Assembly (NCBI RefSeq): GCF_000015825.1 | Contig: NC_009051.1 | Span: forward strand, 1,234,695-1,298,694 | Origin: Methanoculleus marisnigri JR1 | Lineage (GTDB): Archaea; Halobacteriota; Methanomicrobia; Methanomicrobiales; Methanoculleaceae | Length of the DNA: 64,000 bases | Direction of reading: 5' to 3' | Shown here: piece by piece, positions 16,644 to 25,147 of the stretch | How positions within the stretch are numbered: the first letter of the stretch is position 1 | Layout of the letters: each line of letters begins with the position of its first letter | The notes under the pieces: generated by a model | Told to the model about the DNA's origin: nothing | Seen by the model: the letters and a program-made list of their open reading frames with translations, nothing else | The model's database searches: none | Made by a program: the position numbers and the translations under genes

Positions 16644-18947
16644 ATGGACTATCTGGAGGAGTTTCCCGTTCTCGTCATCGACGACGAACTGCACTCGGAT
16701 ACCGCGGAAGGCCGGGCGTCGCGGGAGATCGTGATAGAACTGAAACATGAGGACTTCCCCGTCATCGAGGCTCTGACCGCCCGGGACGGGATCCATGCGT
16801 TCCTCTCGCACCCCCACGCGAGCTGCATCGTCATCGACTGGGAACTCTCCCCCGAGACGGCGGACGGCACGCTCACCGCCGCAGACGTCATCACCCTCAT
16901 CCGGGAGAGGAACCCGAAAGTCCCGATATTCTTAAACACCGAGAAACTGGCGATCTCTGCCATACCGCTCTCCGTCATATCCCGGATCGACGGGTATATC
17001 TGGAAGCTCGAAGATACTCCCGGCTTCATCGCCGGCCACATCAAGCGGGCGGCAGCGAACTATCTCGCCGACGTACTCCCGCCGTTCTTCCGGGGAATGA
17101 TGGACTACGTCGAGGAGTACAAATACTCCTGGCACACGCCGGGGCACATGGGCGGCGTCGCGTTCCTCAAGAACGCCGCCGGCCGGATCTTCTACAACTT
17201 CTTTGGGGAGAACGCTCTCCGGGCCGACCTCTCTGCCTCGGTGCCGGAACTCGGTTCGCTCCTGGAGCACTCCGGCGCCGTCGGGGAGGCGGAGCGGAAG
17301 GCCGCGGAGGTCTTCGGGGCAGACCGGACTTACTTCGTCACCGGCGGCACGTCGGCCGCGAACAAGATCGTCTGGCTCAGCACCGTTACCAGCGGCGATG
17401 TCGTTCTGGTGGACCGGAACTGCCACAAGTCCGTGATGCACGCGATCATCATGACCGGCGCCGTCCCGATTTACCTCATCCCGTCCCGGAACGAGTACGG
17501 GATCATCGGCCCCATCATGAGCCGCGAGTTCCGCCCGGAGGTCATCGCGGAGAAGGTCCGGAACTGCCCGCTCATCGAGGAACCCGCGTCGCGGACGGTC
17601 AGGATGGCCGCGATCACGAACTCCACCTACGACGGGATCTGCTACAGTACGGAGAGGATCGAGGAGCACCTGCGCGACCGTGTTCCATACCTCCATTACG
17701 ACGAGGCGTGGTTCGGCTACGCCCGGTTCCATCCCCTCTATGCCGGCCGGTTCGGGATGCACCCAACCGACGAGGTCGGGCCGACGGTCTTTGCCACCCA
17801 GTCGACCCACAAAGTTCTCGCCGCATTCTCGCAGGGCTCGATGCTCCACGTCAGGCAGGACCGGGGTCCCGTCGACCACCCGCGGTTCAACGAGGCGTTC
17901 ATGATGCTCACCTCGACCTCTCCCCAGTACACCATCATTGCGTCGCTCGACGTCGCCGCCAGGATGATGGCCGGGCACTCGGGGAGGTTTCTCGTCGAAG
18001 AGGCGATCGAGGAGGCGATCGTCTTTAGAAAGAAGATGGTGACGGTGGCCGAAGAGATCCGGGCAGGAAGTCGGGCCGGGGAGGACTACTGGTGGTTCAC
18101 CGTCTGGCAGCCCGACTGCATCATGGACGAGGAGACGGAGAGGCCGCTTGGTGAGGCGGACGCTGCGCTCCTCCGGGAGCACGCCGGCTGCTGGCTCTTA
18201 AACCCCCACGATACGTGGCACGGCTTTCCGGGCATCGAGGAGGGGTACGCCATGCTCGACCCGATCAAGGTGACGATCCTCACCCCGGGGATCGGGCCGG
18301 GCGGAAGGATGGAGGAGCGGGGGATACCGGCGGCCGTCGTCACGAAGTACCTCAGGAAGAGCGGGATCGTCGTCGAGAAGACCGGGTACTACTCGTTTTT
18401 GGTCCTCTTCACGCTCGGGATCACCAAGGGCAAGTCCGGGACGCTGCTTGCGGAACTCTTCCAGTTCAAGGCCCTCTACGACCGCAACAGCCCGCTCGAG
18501 GAGGTCTTCCCCGATCTCGTGCGGGAACACCCGGCCCGGTACTCCGGGCGGGGGCTCGCCGACCTCTGCCGGGAGATGCACGGCTACCTGCGGGACGGGT
18601 CGATCGCCGGGACGCTCAGGAACGTCTACGCGACGCTGCCGGAACCGGTGATGACGCCTGCGGAGGCATACCGCCACCTGGTGCGCGGGGAGGTGGCGCC
18701 GGTGCCGGCAGGCGAGATCGAGGGGAGGACGGTCGCGGTGATGGTCGTCCCCTACCCGCCCGGGATCCCGGTCATCATGCCGGGGGAGCGGTGCGGGGCG
18801 GCCACGCGGGCGATCGTCGATTACCTCGTCTCCCTGCAGGAGTTCGACGCCCTCTTCCCCGGGTTCGAGAGCGAGGTGCACGGGGTGGATGTTGTCGTGG
18901 CAGAGGACGGGCAGAGGGTCTACTACGTCTACTGCGTTACGGAGTGA
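16644..18947 (+). CDS. PLP-dependent Orn/Lys/Arg decarboxylase (bacterial type)
   Basis: This is a 767-aa fold-type I decarboxylase of the AdiA/CadA/SpeC superfamily that converts a basic amino acid to its amine and CO2. The N-terminal wing domain (about 1-120, flavodoxin-like: FPVLVIDDELHSDT ... SCIVIDWELSP) is present. The core has YSWHTPGHMGGVAFLKN, TYFVTGGTSAANKIV, VDRNCHKSVMHAI, LHYDEAWFGYARFHPLY and ATQSTHKVLAAFSQGSMLH, with the PLP lysine. The C-terminal domain ends YYVYCVTE. The length matches AdiA-type arginine decarboxylase, but the substrate cannot be fixed from these motifs. GGGAGTG lies before the ATG. The class is bacterial; archaea commonly use a pyruvoyl-type ArgDC for polyamines, so acquisition by transfer is likely. 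Confidence 0.88.
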   Translation: MDYLEEFPVLVIDDELHSDTAEGRASREIVIELKHEDFPVIEALTARDGIHAFLSHPHASCIVIDWELSPETADGTLTAADVITLIRERNPKVPIFLNTEKLAISAIPLSVISRIDGYIWKLEDTPGFIAGHIKRAAANYLADVLPPFFRGMMDYVEEYKYSWHTPGHMGGVAFLKNAAGRIFYNFFGENALRADLSASVPELGSLLEHSGAVGEAERKAAEVFGADRTYFVTGGTSAANKIVWLSTVTSGDVVLVDRNCHKSVMHAIIMTGAVPIYLIPSRNEYGIIGPIMSREFRPEVIAEKVRNCPLIEEPASRTVRMAAITNSTYDGICYSTERIEEHLRDRVPYLHYDEAWFGYARFHPLYAGRFGMHPTDEVGPTVFATQSTHKVLAAFSQGSMLHVRQDRGPVDHPRFNEAFMMLTSTSPQYTIIASLDVAARMMAGHSGRFLVEEAIEEAIVFRKKMVTVAEEIRAGSRAGEDYWWFTVWQPDCIMDEETERPLGEADAALLREHAGCWLLNPHDTWHGFPGIEEGYAMLDPIKVTILTPGIGPGGRMEERGIPAAVVTKYLRKSGIVVEKTGYYSFLVLFTLGITKGKSGTLLAELFQFKALYDRNSPLEEVFPDLVREHPARYSGRGLADLCREMHGYLRDGSIAGTLRNVYATLPEPVMTPAEAYRHLVRGEVAPVPAGEIEGRTVAVMVVPYPPGIPVIMPGERCGAATRAIVDYLVSLQEFDALFPGFESEVHGVDVVVAEDGQRVYYVYCVTE

Positions 18948-18956
18948 CGGGTGGGG

Positions 18957-19158
18957 TCACTTCCGCACCCTGCCGCGGGCGAGCGAGGCGAAGATGCTCA
19001 GGGTGCAGAAGGCGGCGAAGACGAGGAAGATCGCGGTCGCGAGGAGGTGGACAGGTGGACGAGGCTACGATACTGAGCGAGACGGCGTCGAGAGCGAACT
19101 CAGCGGCGATGGATGGGAGCGCGATGTTCACTGCCGAGCCCATAAACGGAGTGACCAC
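18957..19158 (-). pseudogene. Collapsed MFS (DHA2-type) transporter remnant
   Basis: The minus strand starts with VVTPFMGSAVNIALPSIAAE and FALDAVSLSIVASS, the typical first helix of a 14-helix drug:proton antiporter. After a frameshift near 19,055 it reads HLLATAIFLVFAAFCTLSIF and ASLARGRVRK followed by a stop, which looks like the last helix and tail of the same family. About 400 internal residues are missing. A short direct repeat, TCCACCTG/TCCACCTC, marks the junction and could have mediated the deletion. The initiator region is also absent. It lies convergent with the decarboxylase, 9 bases from its stop. Confidence 0.65.
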
Positions 19159-19614
19159 GCGCTGAGTGCAGGGTGGTCGGGATGATGCCGGATCACCTGC
19201 CGGGAGGTACGGTACTGGGCAGGAACCTGTCCGGGAGAGAACAATGAAGGGGAGAGGAGCGGGTTAGCCAGTGGTACTCTTTTACGCTAACTGATAACAT
19301 ATGCAAATTATTTACACGTCCGGGTTTTATTGGAGAAAGAGCCCTGGTTCCGTCGTGAGTAATCTCTTGCTTCAACGGTTATTTTTCGGAAAAGCCCCTT
19401 GAGGTGGGGTTTAGTATTCCGCGCAACACCTTCCCCGCACTGCGCTTGTCCTTCAGAAAGGTGCGGAGTGGACGATTCCCGGCGAAATGCCCGTGAATCT
19501 ACATGTTATTCCAGAGACGCTCGGGTGATCTCTCACGCACCGAGATCGACGTACTTCTTGCGTATATAAAACGTGTAAAGAAATTGGACAGAATTTTTAT
19601 ACGGAGGTCTTCCG
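19159..19614. promoter_or_regulatory. Intergenic region with promoter of the PPC-like gene
   Basis: No gene is evident in this 456-base gap. At its right end are TATA candidates GTATATAAAA (19,562-19,571) and TTTTTATA (19,594-19,601). Between them is the motif CGTGTAAAGAAATTGGACAG (from about 19,572), which recurs before the protease, the small membrane protein and the third leader downstream. Confidence 0.5.
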
Positions 19615-20070
19615 ATGTCTCATCGGTGGATTCTGATGAAGATCAGTCGCATTATAGGACTTCTGGCTGCCGTCGCCTTCATCGTGCCGGTGGTTTCAGC
19701 TGCAGGTATCGGAAACGAAAATGACGGAGTCGCGGGACTTCTCTCGCAGGCGGACGGGTACGGAACCCGTGAGTATTTTACGATTACACAGGGGGAGACT
19801 GATACTCATCTGCTCAATGTACCAGCTGGGATGTCCTTACTGAATGTTTACTTAAACTGGTTTACCCCGGACCACTCCCTGAGATTAGAGATCTACAGAC
19901 CGGATGGGAGCCTGTATGGTTCGTACCATGACAATTATGGTGGACGTCTGGATGGGCGGATTCGTGTAGATATAAGCAGCCCTGTATCAGGTACCTGGAG
20001 ACTTGAAGTGCATGGCGAGAGTGTGACAGGAACCATTCCGTATATTTTGAATTGCAATGCTTATGCTTAA
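19615..20070 (+). CDS. Secreted PPC-like (pre-peptidase C-terminal) domain protein
   Basis: This is a 151-aa exported protein. A signal peptide (KISRIIGLLAAVAFIVPVVSA) is followed by a single beta-sandwich: YFTITQGETDTHLLNVPAGM, LNVYLNWFTPDHSLRLEIYRPDGSLYG, SPVSGTWRLEVHGESVTG. This is the pattern of PPC domains that accompany secreted peptidases, here as a stand-alone protein. GGAGGT seven bases before ATG 19615 favours that start. An internal ATG at 19633, after GGTGG, gives a cleaner signal peptide and fits the second TATA candidate. It shares the conserved promoter motif of the region and could be a partner of the S8 protease 2 kb downstream. Confidence 0.65.
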   Translation: MSHRWILMKISRIIGLLAAVAFIVPVVSAAGIGNENDGVAGLLSQADGYGTREYFTITQGETDTHLLNVPAGMSLLNVYLNWFTPDHSLRLEIYRPDGSLYGSYHDNYGGRLDGRIRVDISSPVSGTWRLEVHGESVTGTIPYILNCNAYA

Positions 20071-20153
20071 ATGATTACCTCTCACACGCTTTCAACAAAG
20101 CCGAACACCTACCAGGCCAAACCTTTTTACTGATACCGGTTTTATATAAATCC

Positions 20154-20927
20154 ATGGTCACGCGGGTGCGGATTGCCGGAATCGCTCTGGCCATCTTCTG
20201 CCTCGCACTGCTGCCGTCTGCCGCATGTGCTACTGTCGTTCAGAACGCATATCCGGAGAAGGTGCCGTTGGATCCTATGCCGGTGTACGTCTGGAATCTC
20301 CCCCTGGAGATTGTTATTCTCGGACTCGTATCCATATTCGTTCCGGTGCTCTTTATCCCGATGCAACTTGTATTCTCGCTGCTCACATGGTTGCATTTCG
20401 GCCATAAGAGGGTCCTGCACAATAACGTCCTTGAGAACGAAACCCGGAATGCAATGTACCTATGCATACGCGATAATCCGGGAATCAATACAAGCTCTCT
20501 CTCCCGGTTGCTCGGGATGAATATTGGAACCCTCCGCTACCATGTAGAGATGTTATGCAAGATGGGAACGGTCGTCCCCGAGCCGAACTGCAGTGGTATG
20601 AGATATTACGTCAGCACGGGCGCCTGTCCCGGTCTGGAACGAAAGGTGGCGGGATATCTCAACGAGCAGTCGAAGAGTCGGATACTCAATATCGTTTTGC
20701 AACACCCGGGAAGCACGAGAAAAGAGATCGCGTCCCGGCTCATAATGTCGGGCGCGAACGTCACCTGGCATATGAAACCGCTGCTCCGGGATGGTATTGT
20801 CAGAGACGAGAAGAAAGGACGGTTCATACACTACTACCTCTGCGCCGATGCGAAAGAGTGTGTACAAGCCCACGGATCGTGGAAGCCCGCGATCGCCGGG
20901 GGGCGTGTGTCCGGCACCGGTATCTGA
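20154..20927 (+). CDS. Membrane-anchored tandem winged-helix regulator
   Basis: This is a 257-aa protein with a signal-like N-terminus (RIAGIALAIFCLALLPSAACA), a second hydrophobic helix (about 45-72: LPLEIVILGLVSIFVPVLFIPMQLVFSLLTW) and two cytoplasmic winged helix-turn-helix domains. Domain 1 covers about 90-155 (NAMYLCIRDNPGINTSSLSRLLGMNIGTLRYHVEML). Domain 2 covers about 170-235 (ILNIVLQHPGSTRKEIASRLIMSGANVTWHMKPLLRDGIV). This architecture is common in Methanomicrobia and suits direct signalling from membrane to DNA. It sits among the exported-protein genes with a shared promoter motif, so it is a candidate regulator of them. TTTATATAA ends four bases before the ATG, which is too close for a standard start, so another promoter or the GTG at 20166 may be used. 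Confidence 0.75.
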   Translation: MVTRVRIAGIALAIFCLALLPSAACATVVQNAYPEKVPLDPMPVYVWNLPLEIVILGLVSIFVPVLFIPMQLVFSLLTWLHFGHKRVLHNNVLENETRNAMYLCIRDNPGINTSSLSRLLGMNIGTLRYHVEMLCKMGTVVPEPNCSGMRYYVSTGACPGLERKVAGYLNEQSKSRILNIVLQHPGSTRKEIASRLIMSGANVTWHMKPLLRDGIVRDEKKGRFIHYYLCADAKECVQAHGSWKPAIAGGRVSGTGI

Positions 20928-21031
20928 TTGCCGTTCGACAGTTCTCCATAACTACACCGTTTGCCCCTTTTCCCGGATCGCCCCGCGGCTTATCGAGGAT
21001 GCGTTCAGAGTCTCCGGGCGCCGCCTGCACG

Positions 21032-21724
21032 TCATGCATGGACGACGGAGTCGGCCCGGGCGATCTCCTGCTCGGGAAAGAGGATGATGTGATCCGATAT
21101 GCTCTCTGCGGTCGTAATCCCGCCCGACTGCTCGATCTCCAGGAAGATCTCGATCATATGCCGGGAGGCTTCGGAAGAGAACGTGGCCTCCTTCAGGGGA
21201 CGAAGCGATCCGTCCGCGAAGGCGTACAGGTCGCCGTTGGTTTTGTTGTAGGTCATTGGACCGTCGTGTTTGAACGTCGTGAGCGTTATGTTGTATTCTC
21301 CGTGAATAAGATCGTCAAACTCGATCCTGTCGACCTCGCGTAATATGGCGAGGGGATGTACCCCCTGCATGGGGAAGTCAAATACCTGGTCGTTATAATA
21401 TACGTTGCCGCTCTGGTGGACATATATCTCGTACGCGTGCTCCTCCCCGTCTACGTAGCCGATCCAGTGGAGTTCGGTGCACTGCACTGTTCCGTCTTTG
21501 TCGATATACTGGTTCAGCTGGATGAGCACGGCCGACTCGTTCGAAAACGCCTGCTCCTGTACGAACGTATTCCAGAGGTCAACCAGGTCGGGTCGGCACT
21601 CCCGGGAGTCGAAAGAGATATGCATCTCTCCCTTGGTGACCTCGGGCTGCTCGGGCATGTAGAAGTAATGCACAAAGACGAGAGCGATGAGGATACTCCA
21701 GATGACAATCTGGCTCCTTTTCAT
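21032..21724 (-). CDS. Single-pass membrane protein of unknown function
   Basis: This is a 230-aa protein with one N-terminal anchor (SQIVIWSILIALVFVHYFYM) and an acidic outward-facing domain. The domain contains a beta-rich stretch (VQCTELHWIGYVDGEEHAYEIYVHQSGNVYYNDQVFDF) and a C-terminal helical part (ASRHMIEIFLEIEQSGGITTAESISDHIILF). No known domain is recognisable. ATG at 21724 follows GGAGGT; a longer frame to 21985 runs through non-conserved sequence. It is convergent with the winged-helix regulator (104-base gap), and its 5' end faces the promoter region of the protease. Confidence 0.6.
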   Translation of the reverse strand: MKRSQIVIWSILIALVFVHYFYMPEQPEVTKGEMHISFDSRECRPDLVDLWNTFVQEQAFSNESAVLIQLNQYIDKDGTVQCTELHWIGYVDGEEHAYEIYVHQSGNVYYNDQVFDFPMQGVHPLAILREVDRIEFDDLIHGEYNITLTTFKHDGPMTYNKTNGDLYAFADGSLRPLKEATFSSEASRHMIEIFLEIEQSGGITTAESISDHIILFPEQEIARADSVVHA

Positions 21725-21993
21725 GGGACCTCCGGATAGGAGCGTTCTGGTTTCGACGGGTTTTTGTACAGGTTGAAGGTACTGTCGCTCATGGCTGATA
21801 CAGTTTATGCAATCGGCCGGCAGGCCTGCCTGTCCATCGACAGAACCCAGTAGTTCGGGTGCAGGGCGCGCGCAAGTGCGGCAGTCTGAGGCTGCTGCGT
21901 CCTGTACGGCATTACCGCCGTGAGAATGGGTTCTCTCCTGTGCCCTCGTCTTCCGGGGAGGGTTCTCTCCGTTCATTTTCGGCAAATATCTGC

Positions 21994-22208
21994 CGACGTG
22001 TAAAGAAATTGGACAGAATTTCTAAATAGATCACTGTTCATGTCATTGTGTGGATGCTTCAGAGCGGCGTCTGCAAAAGATGTGGGGCTACCCATCCCTG
22101 GTTGACGACCGGATGACGCGCCCCGCATGCCCGGAGGCATGACGATCTGGGCTTTCGAACTGTAAAAGCGTTGCGTCGTGCCTCCACCAATCTACACGGA
22201 GGTGAACA
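21994..22208 (+). promoter_or_regulatory. Conserved promoter plus structured leader, copy 1 (S8 protease)
   Basis: The motif GACGTGTAAAGAAATTGGAC (21,996-22,015) is followed by the TATA-like CTAAATA (22,022-22,028). Within it GAAATT and AATTTC form an inverted repeat with a 6-base spacer. About 95 bases (from GTCATTGTGTGG to CCCGGAGGCA) are almost identical to the leader at 24.98 kb. CCTCC at 22,181-22,185 can pair with the Shine-Dalgarno GGAGG at 22,198-22,202 seven bases before the protease ATG. The remaining part of the gap (21,725-21,993) shows no gene. Confidence 0.6.
22054..22116 (+). CDS. Putative 20-codon leader peptide, copy 1
   Basis: ATG at 22054 opens 20 codons reading MLQS, then GVCKRCGATHPWLTTG, then TGA. 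The identical peptide is encoded at 24,987. The ATG lies about 30 nt after the centre of the TATA-like box, so it would be at or very near the 5' end of the RNA and translated as a leaderless or near-leaderless frame. The CxxC pair plus His could bind metal or sense redox state. This is inference from conservation of the same frame in two copies, though the DNA around it is also nearly identical, so selection on the peptide is not proven. Confidence 0.4.
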   Translation: MLQSGVCKRCGATHPWLTTG

Positions 22209-24149
22209 ATGCAACCAAAAACAATCGGGGGATTGCCCATCGTTCTGGCACTCCTCCTCGCGGGAATGGTAACTGTGCCGACGGTGAGCGCACAGACAGG
22301 TATCGAAGGTTCGTTTGATCTGCAGACCTATCGAGCGGAAGCACTCGAACACGTATCCGCGCAGGAGGGCATTCCCGTAGGAGAGTTAACCATCATAAAC
22401 GAGGCTTTTGCCGCATTCCCCCTTACGGGCCGGACCCTCTGGGGGGCAAAGATACTGGACGAAAAGTCGTCCGCTATCTACGGGATTTATCTGGACGAAG
22501 AGGGGAAGGCTGCCGATATCGATGCTGTCAGAGAGGCCGAAGCGGCTGAAAGCAGCAAACGATACGGAAAACTGGACCCGGAACTTGCGGATCGCGTCTC
22601 AACCATGCGCTCCGACGAGAAGGTCGTCGTCTGGATCTGGTTAACAGAGCCCTCCATGGACCGGTCGCGGTTCCAGGGCAACCTGAGCGAGGAGCAGCAC
22701 CAGGAACTACTGAGCCTGCAGAGGACCGCGTATGCCGCCCACGAGGCGCCGGTGATCGACTTCCTGAAGGAACAGGACTCGACCGTGGTCTATGCCAGCC
22801 AGTACGCCCCGGTGGTCTTCGCGGAGGTCTCCAGGGAGGCGATCCAGGACCTGAGCAAGCGGTCGGACGTCGTATCGCTGGACATCACCCGGAGCTACGA
22901 ACCTGCGCTCAATAGTGCAGCGCCGACCGTGAAGGCAGACGTCGTCTGGGGAAGAGGGAAGACCGGCACCGGCATCAAGGTCGCGATTGTGGAAGTGCCG
23001 GAGTCGGGTGAAAGTTCAAGAGTAGAATTCTCAAACCCCTACCTGCCTGACGGATCAGCGTATCGCCCCGATCTGCCCGTGAGTTCCCATGCAACCGAAG
23101 TGGCCGGTATCGTTGCAAGTACCCACTCAACGTACAAGGGCATCTCCTACGGTGTACCGGCACTGCTTTCAGCGAATGCCAACACAGGGTATGATTCTAG
23201 TATTGTCCCTGCAACGGAATGGGCGATAACACAGGGTGCGAACATTCTCAGTTGTAGTCTCGGCAGAAACACATCGAGGGAACTCGACAGTCTAGCCCAA
23301 TACTACGATCATGTCGTCTGGAGCAATCACCTGACTGTGGTTGCCGCCGCAGGCAACTCGCCCGACGACGGTAAGGTAAAGTCCCCGGGACTCGCGTACA
23401 ACGTCGTTGCCGTTGGCGCTTTTGATGATGGAGACACATCGACCTGGACAGACGATGCCATGCTGGGAAACTCCGGCTATAACGATCCGATATCGCAGCA
23501 CGGTGATCGAGAGAAACCGGAAGTAGCCGCCGTTGGGGCCGGGATGATATCCACACTAGCTGCCAGCCCCTGGGTCGGTTATTGCGACGACTTTGGAACA
23601 AGTTATGCCACACCGGCAGTATCCGGCGAGGCCGCCCTGCTGATGCACCGGCAGAGCCAGCTCACGTCCTGGCCGGAAGCCATCAAGGCCGCCATCATGG
23701 CGGGAGCGATCCACAACATCGAGGGTGCCAGCAGGTTGAGCGACCGCGACGGCGCGGGAGGGATCGACTGTTCGATCGCCGACGACACTATCTCGAACAA
23801 CCGCTGGTGGGCGAACACCGTGACCTACGGCGACTTCCCGAAGACCTACGTCCTGAGCGGCATCCCCGCCGGGAAGAAGGTCAGGGTCGTCGCCGCGTGG
23901 GACTCGCATCCGCCGGATCTACACCCCCCCTACGGCACGATCAACGATCCGCTGCAATCCGACTTCGATCTCCTCATCTACGATCCGAACGGCGAGCGGG
24001 TTGAAGTCTCGTCGTCCTACGACAACAACTACGAGATCGGCCAGTTCGAGACGGAAATGAGCGGGAACTATCAGGCGAGGGTTGTTAAATACCGGTTCGA
24101 AGACGCATCCGAGCGTCTCGCGCTGGCCTACAGCATCAGCGACCCCTGA
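22209..24149 (+). CDS. Secreted S8 (subtilisin-like) serine peptidase
   Basis: This is a 646-aa exported protein. A signal peptide (about 1-28, ending VPTVSA) is followed by a propeptide-like region to about 235 (PVVFAEVSREAIQDLSKRSDVVSLDITRSYEP resembles an I9-type inhibitor end). The catalytic domain spans about 245-500, and a C-terminal beta domain about 535-646 (VRVVAAWDSHPPD ... FDLLIYDPNGERVEVSSSYDN). The His motif SSHATEVAGIVAS (His294) and the Ser motif GTSYATPAVSGEAALL (Ser465) are present, as is the oxyanion Asn region VVAAAGNSP. The usual Asp block reads KVAIVEVPESGE, so Glu262 occupies the place of the triad Asp. GGAGG precedes the ATG but can be sequestered by the leader. Confidence 0.85.
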   Translation: MQPKTIGGLPIVLALLLAGMVTVPTVSAQTGIEGSFDLQTYRAEALEHVSAQEGIPVGELTIINEAFAAFPLTGRTLWGAKILDEKSSAIYGIYLDEEGKAADIDAVREAEAAESSKRYGKLDPELADRVSTMRSDEKVVVWIWLTEPSMDRSRFQGNLSEEQHQELLSLQRTAYAAHEAPVIDFLKEQDSTVVYASQYAPVVFAEVSREAIQDLSKRSDVVSLDITRSYEPALNSAAPTVKADVVWGRGKTGTGIKVAIVEVPESGESSRVEFSNPYLPDGSAYRPDLPVSSHATEVAGIVASTHSTYKGISYGVPALLSANANTGYDSSIVPATEWAITQGANILSCSLGRNTSRELDSLAQYYDHVVWSNHLTVVAAAGNSPDDGKVKSPGLAYNVVAVGAFDDGDTSTWTDDAMLGNSGYNDPISQHGDREKPEVAAVGAGMISTLAASPWVGYCDDFGTSYATPAVSGEAALLMHRQSQLTSWPEAIKAAIMAGAIHNIEGASRLSDRDGAGGIDCSIADDTISNNRWWANTVTYGDFPKTYVLSGIPAGKKVRVVAAWDSHPPDLHPPYGTINDPLQSDFDLLIYDPNGERVEVSSSYDNNYEIGQFETEMSGNYQARVVKYRFEDASERLALAYSISDP

Positions 24150-24189
24150 ACCCACTTATTTTTGTATACACGCTAACGAAGGGACTGCA

Positions 24190-24756
24190 ATGAAGTTGCA
24201 CACTTACTCATACATCGCGACGATAATCCTCGCCGTCCTCGCGAGCGCCGGGTGCCTGGGACCGGCCGATACCAACCTGACCGCAAACGTCACGCTGGAA
24301 CCGACACCGGAGCCCTGCGAGACGTGCACCGTCCCCGAAGGATTCTGCGGCCCGCCCGCGGTCTGCCCGGGGGAGCCGGTGGACGGCGTCTATGCCTTCA
24401 CGGACAAGAACGTCTACCACATCGGGGAGGTGGTGGAGTTCGGCATCGTCAACTGCGGCGATGAGCCGGTGGAATTCGGCAGCCCACGCCCATGGTGGAT
24501 TGACAGATGGGTCACGAACGAATCAGGATGCATGCCGGGCAATTGCACCGGCGGCACGTGGGAGCTCGTCGGCAATGCGGGATGTGCTCCGACCGTGGTG
24601 TGCTTCCTCGACCCCGGAGAGAACTGGACGGTGCGGTGGGATACTTCAGGGGCGAACCAAAGTGAGACCATAGACATGGGGGCGGACAACCCCACTCCCG
24701 GGATATACTGCATCTGGTACGAAGGCGGCTACGCCAAGGAGTTCGAGTTCGTGTGA
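24190..24756 (+). CDS. Cys-rich lipoprotein with immunoglobulin-like domain
   Basis: This is a 188-aa protein. The N-terminus KLHTYSYIATIILAVLASAGCLG carries a lipobox (ASAGC), so it is probably anchored outside the cell membrane. The mature part has a short Cys-rich segment (CETCTVPEGFCGPPAVC) and then a beta-sandwich resembling bacterial intracellular-proteinase-inhibitor-like folds (GVYAFTDKNVYHIGEVVEFGIVNCGDEPVEFGSPRPWWID ... ENWTVRW ... PGIYCIWYEGGYAKEFEFV). That resemblance would fit an inhibitor of, or partner for, the adjacent protease, but it is only a pattern-level guess. It starts 40 bases after the protease stop behind its own TATA-like TGTATACAC. Confidence 0.6.
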   Translation: MKLHTYSYIATIILAVLASAGCLGPADTNLTANVTLEPTPEPCETCTVPEGFCGPPAVCPGEPVDGVYAFTDKNVYHIGEVVEFGIVNCGDEPVEFGSPRPWWIDRWVTNESGCMPGNCTGGTWELVGNAGCAPTVVCFLDPGENWTVRWDTSGANQSETIDMGADNPTPGIYCIWYEGGYAKEFEFV

Positions 24757-24928
24757 GCGTAACGGCGGCACAGGCATGCTACGGCTTCCGTGTGCGGATG
24801 CGCTGCGGCAGCAACGCAGACGGGGTTGCCGATGGTGGACACTAGTGTACCTTATACGGCGGCGCCGTGATAAGGGTTTCATCTCCAGAAAGGGGATCAA
24901 ACCCCTCACTTTTGGCAAAAACCTGCCG

Positions 24929-25147
24929 ACGTGTAAATGAATCGGACAGAATTTCTAAATAGATCGCCGCTCACGTCATTGTGTGGATGCTTCAGAGCGG
25001 CGTCTGCAAAAGATGTGGGGCTACCCATCCCTGGTTGACGACCGGATGACGCGCCCCGCATGCCCGGAGGCAAAGGGAACGTACGCATTCTGCGTACTTA
25101 AGGTTGTGCCTCTTTTGCCTCCTGGGAAAGAAACAGGAGGAAAGCAA
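24929..25147 (+). promoter_or_regulatory. Conserved promoter plus structured leader, copy 2
   Basis: This copy has the motif GACGTGTAAATGAATCGGAC, then TTTCTAAATA (24,952-24,961), then the same 95-base block as copy 1. After CCCGGAGGCA it continues with a 7-bp hairpin GTACGCA/TGCGTAC (25,081-25,097). A second 7-bp hairpin follows, CCTCCTG (25,118-25,124) with CAGGAGG (25,134-25,140), which contains the Shine-Dalgarno of the gene at 25,148. The second half is shared with copy 3 at 26.85 kb. The stretch 24,757-24,928 shows no gene. Confidence 0.6.
24987..25049 (+). CDS. Putative 20-codon leader peptide, copy 2
   Basis: This is the same 20-residue frame as at 22,054, containing GVCKRCGATHPWLTTG. 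The ATG lies about 30 nt after the centre of the TATA-like box. The downstream gene starts 98 bases after this stop, beyond the two hairpins. Confidence 0.4.
   Translation: MLQSGVCKRCGATHPWLTTG

Noticed and set aside
19193-19375. 60-codon minus-strand frame in the gap before the PPC-like gene
   Set aside because: No ribosome-binding site, no domain and no supporting context.
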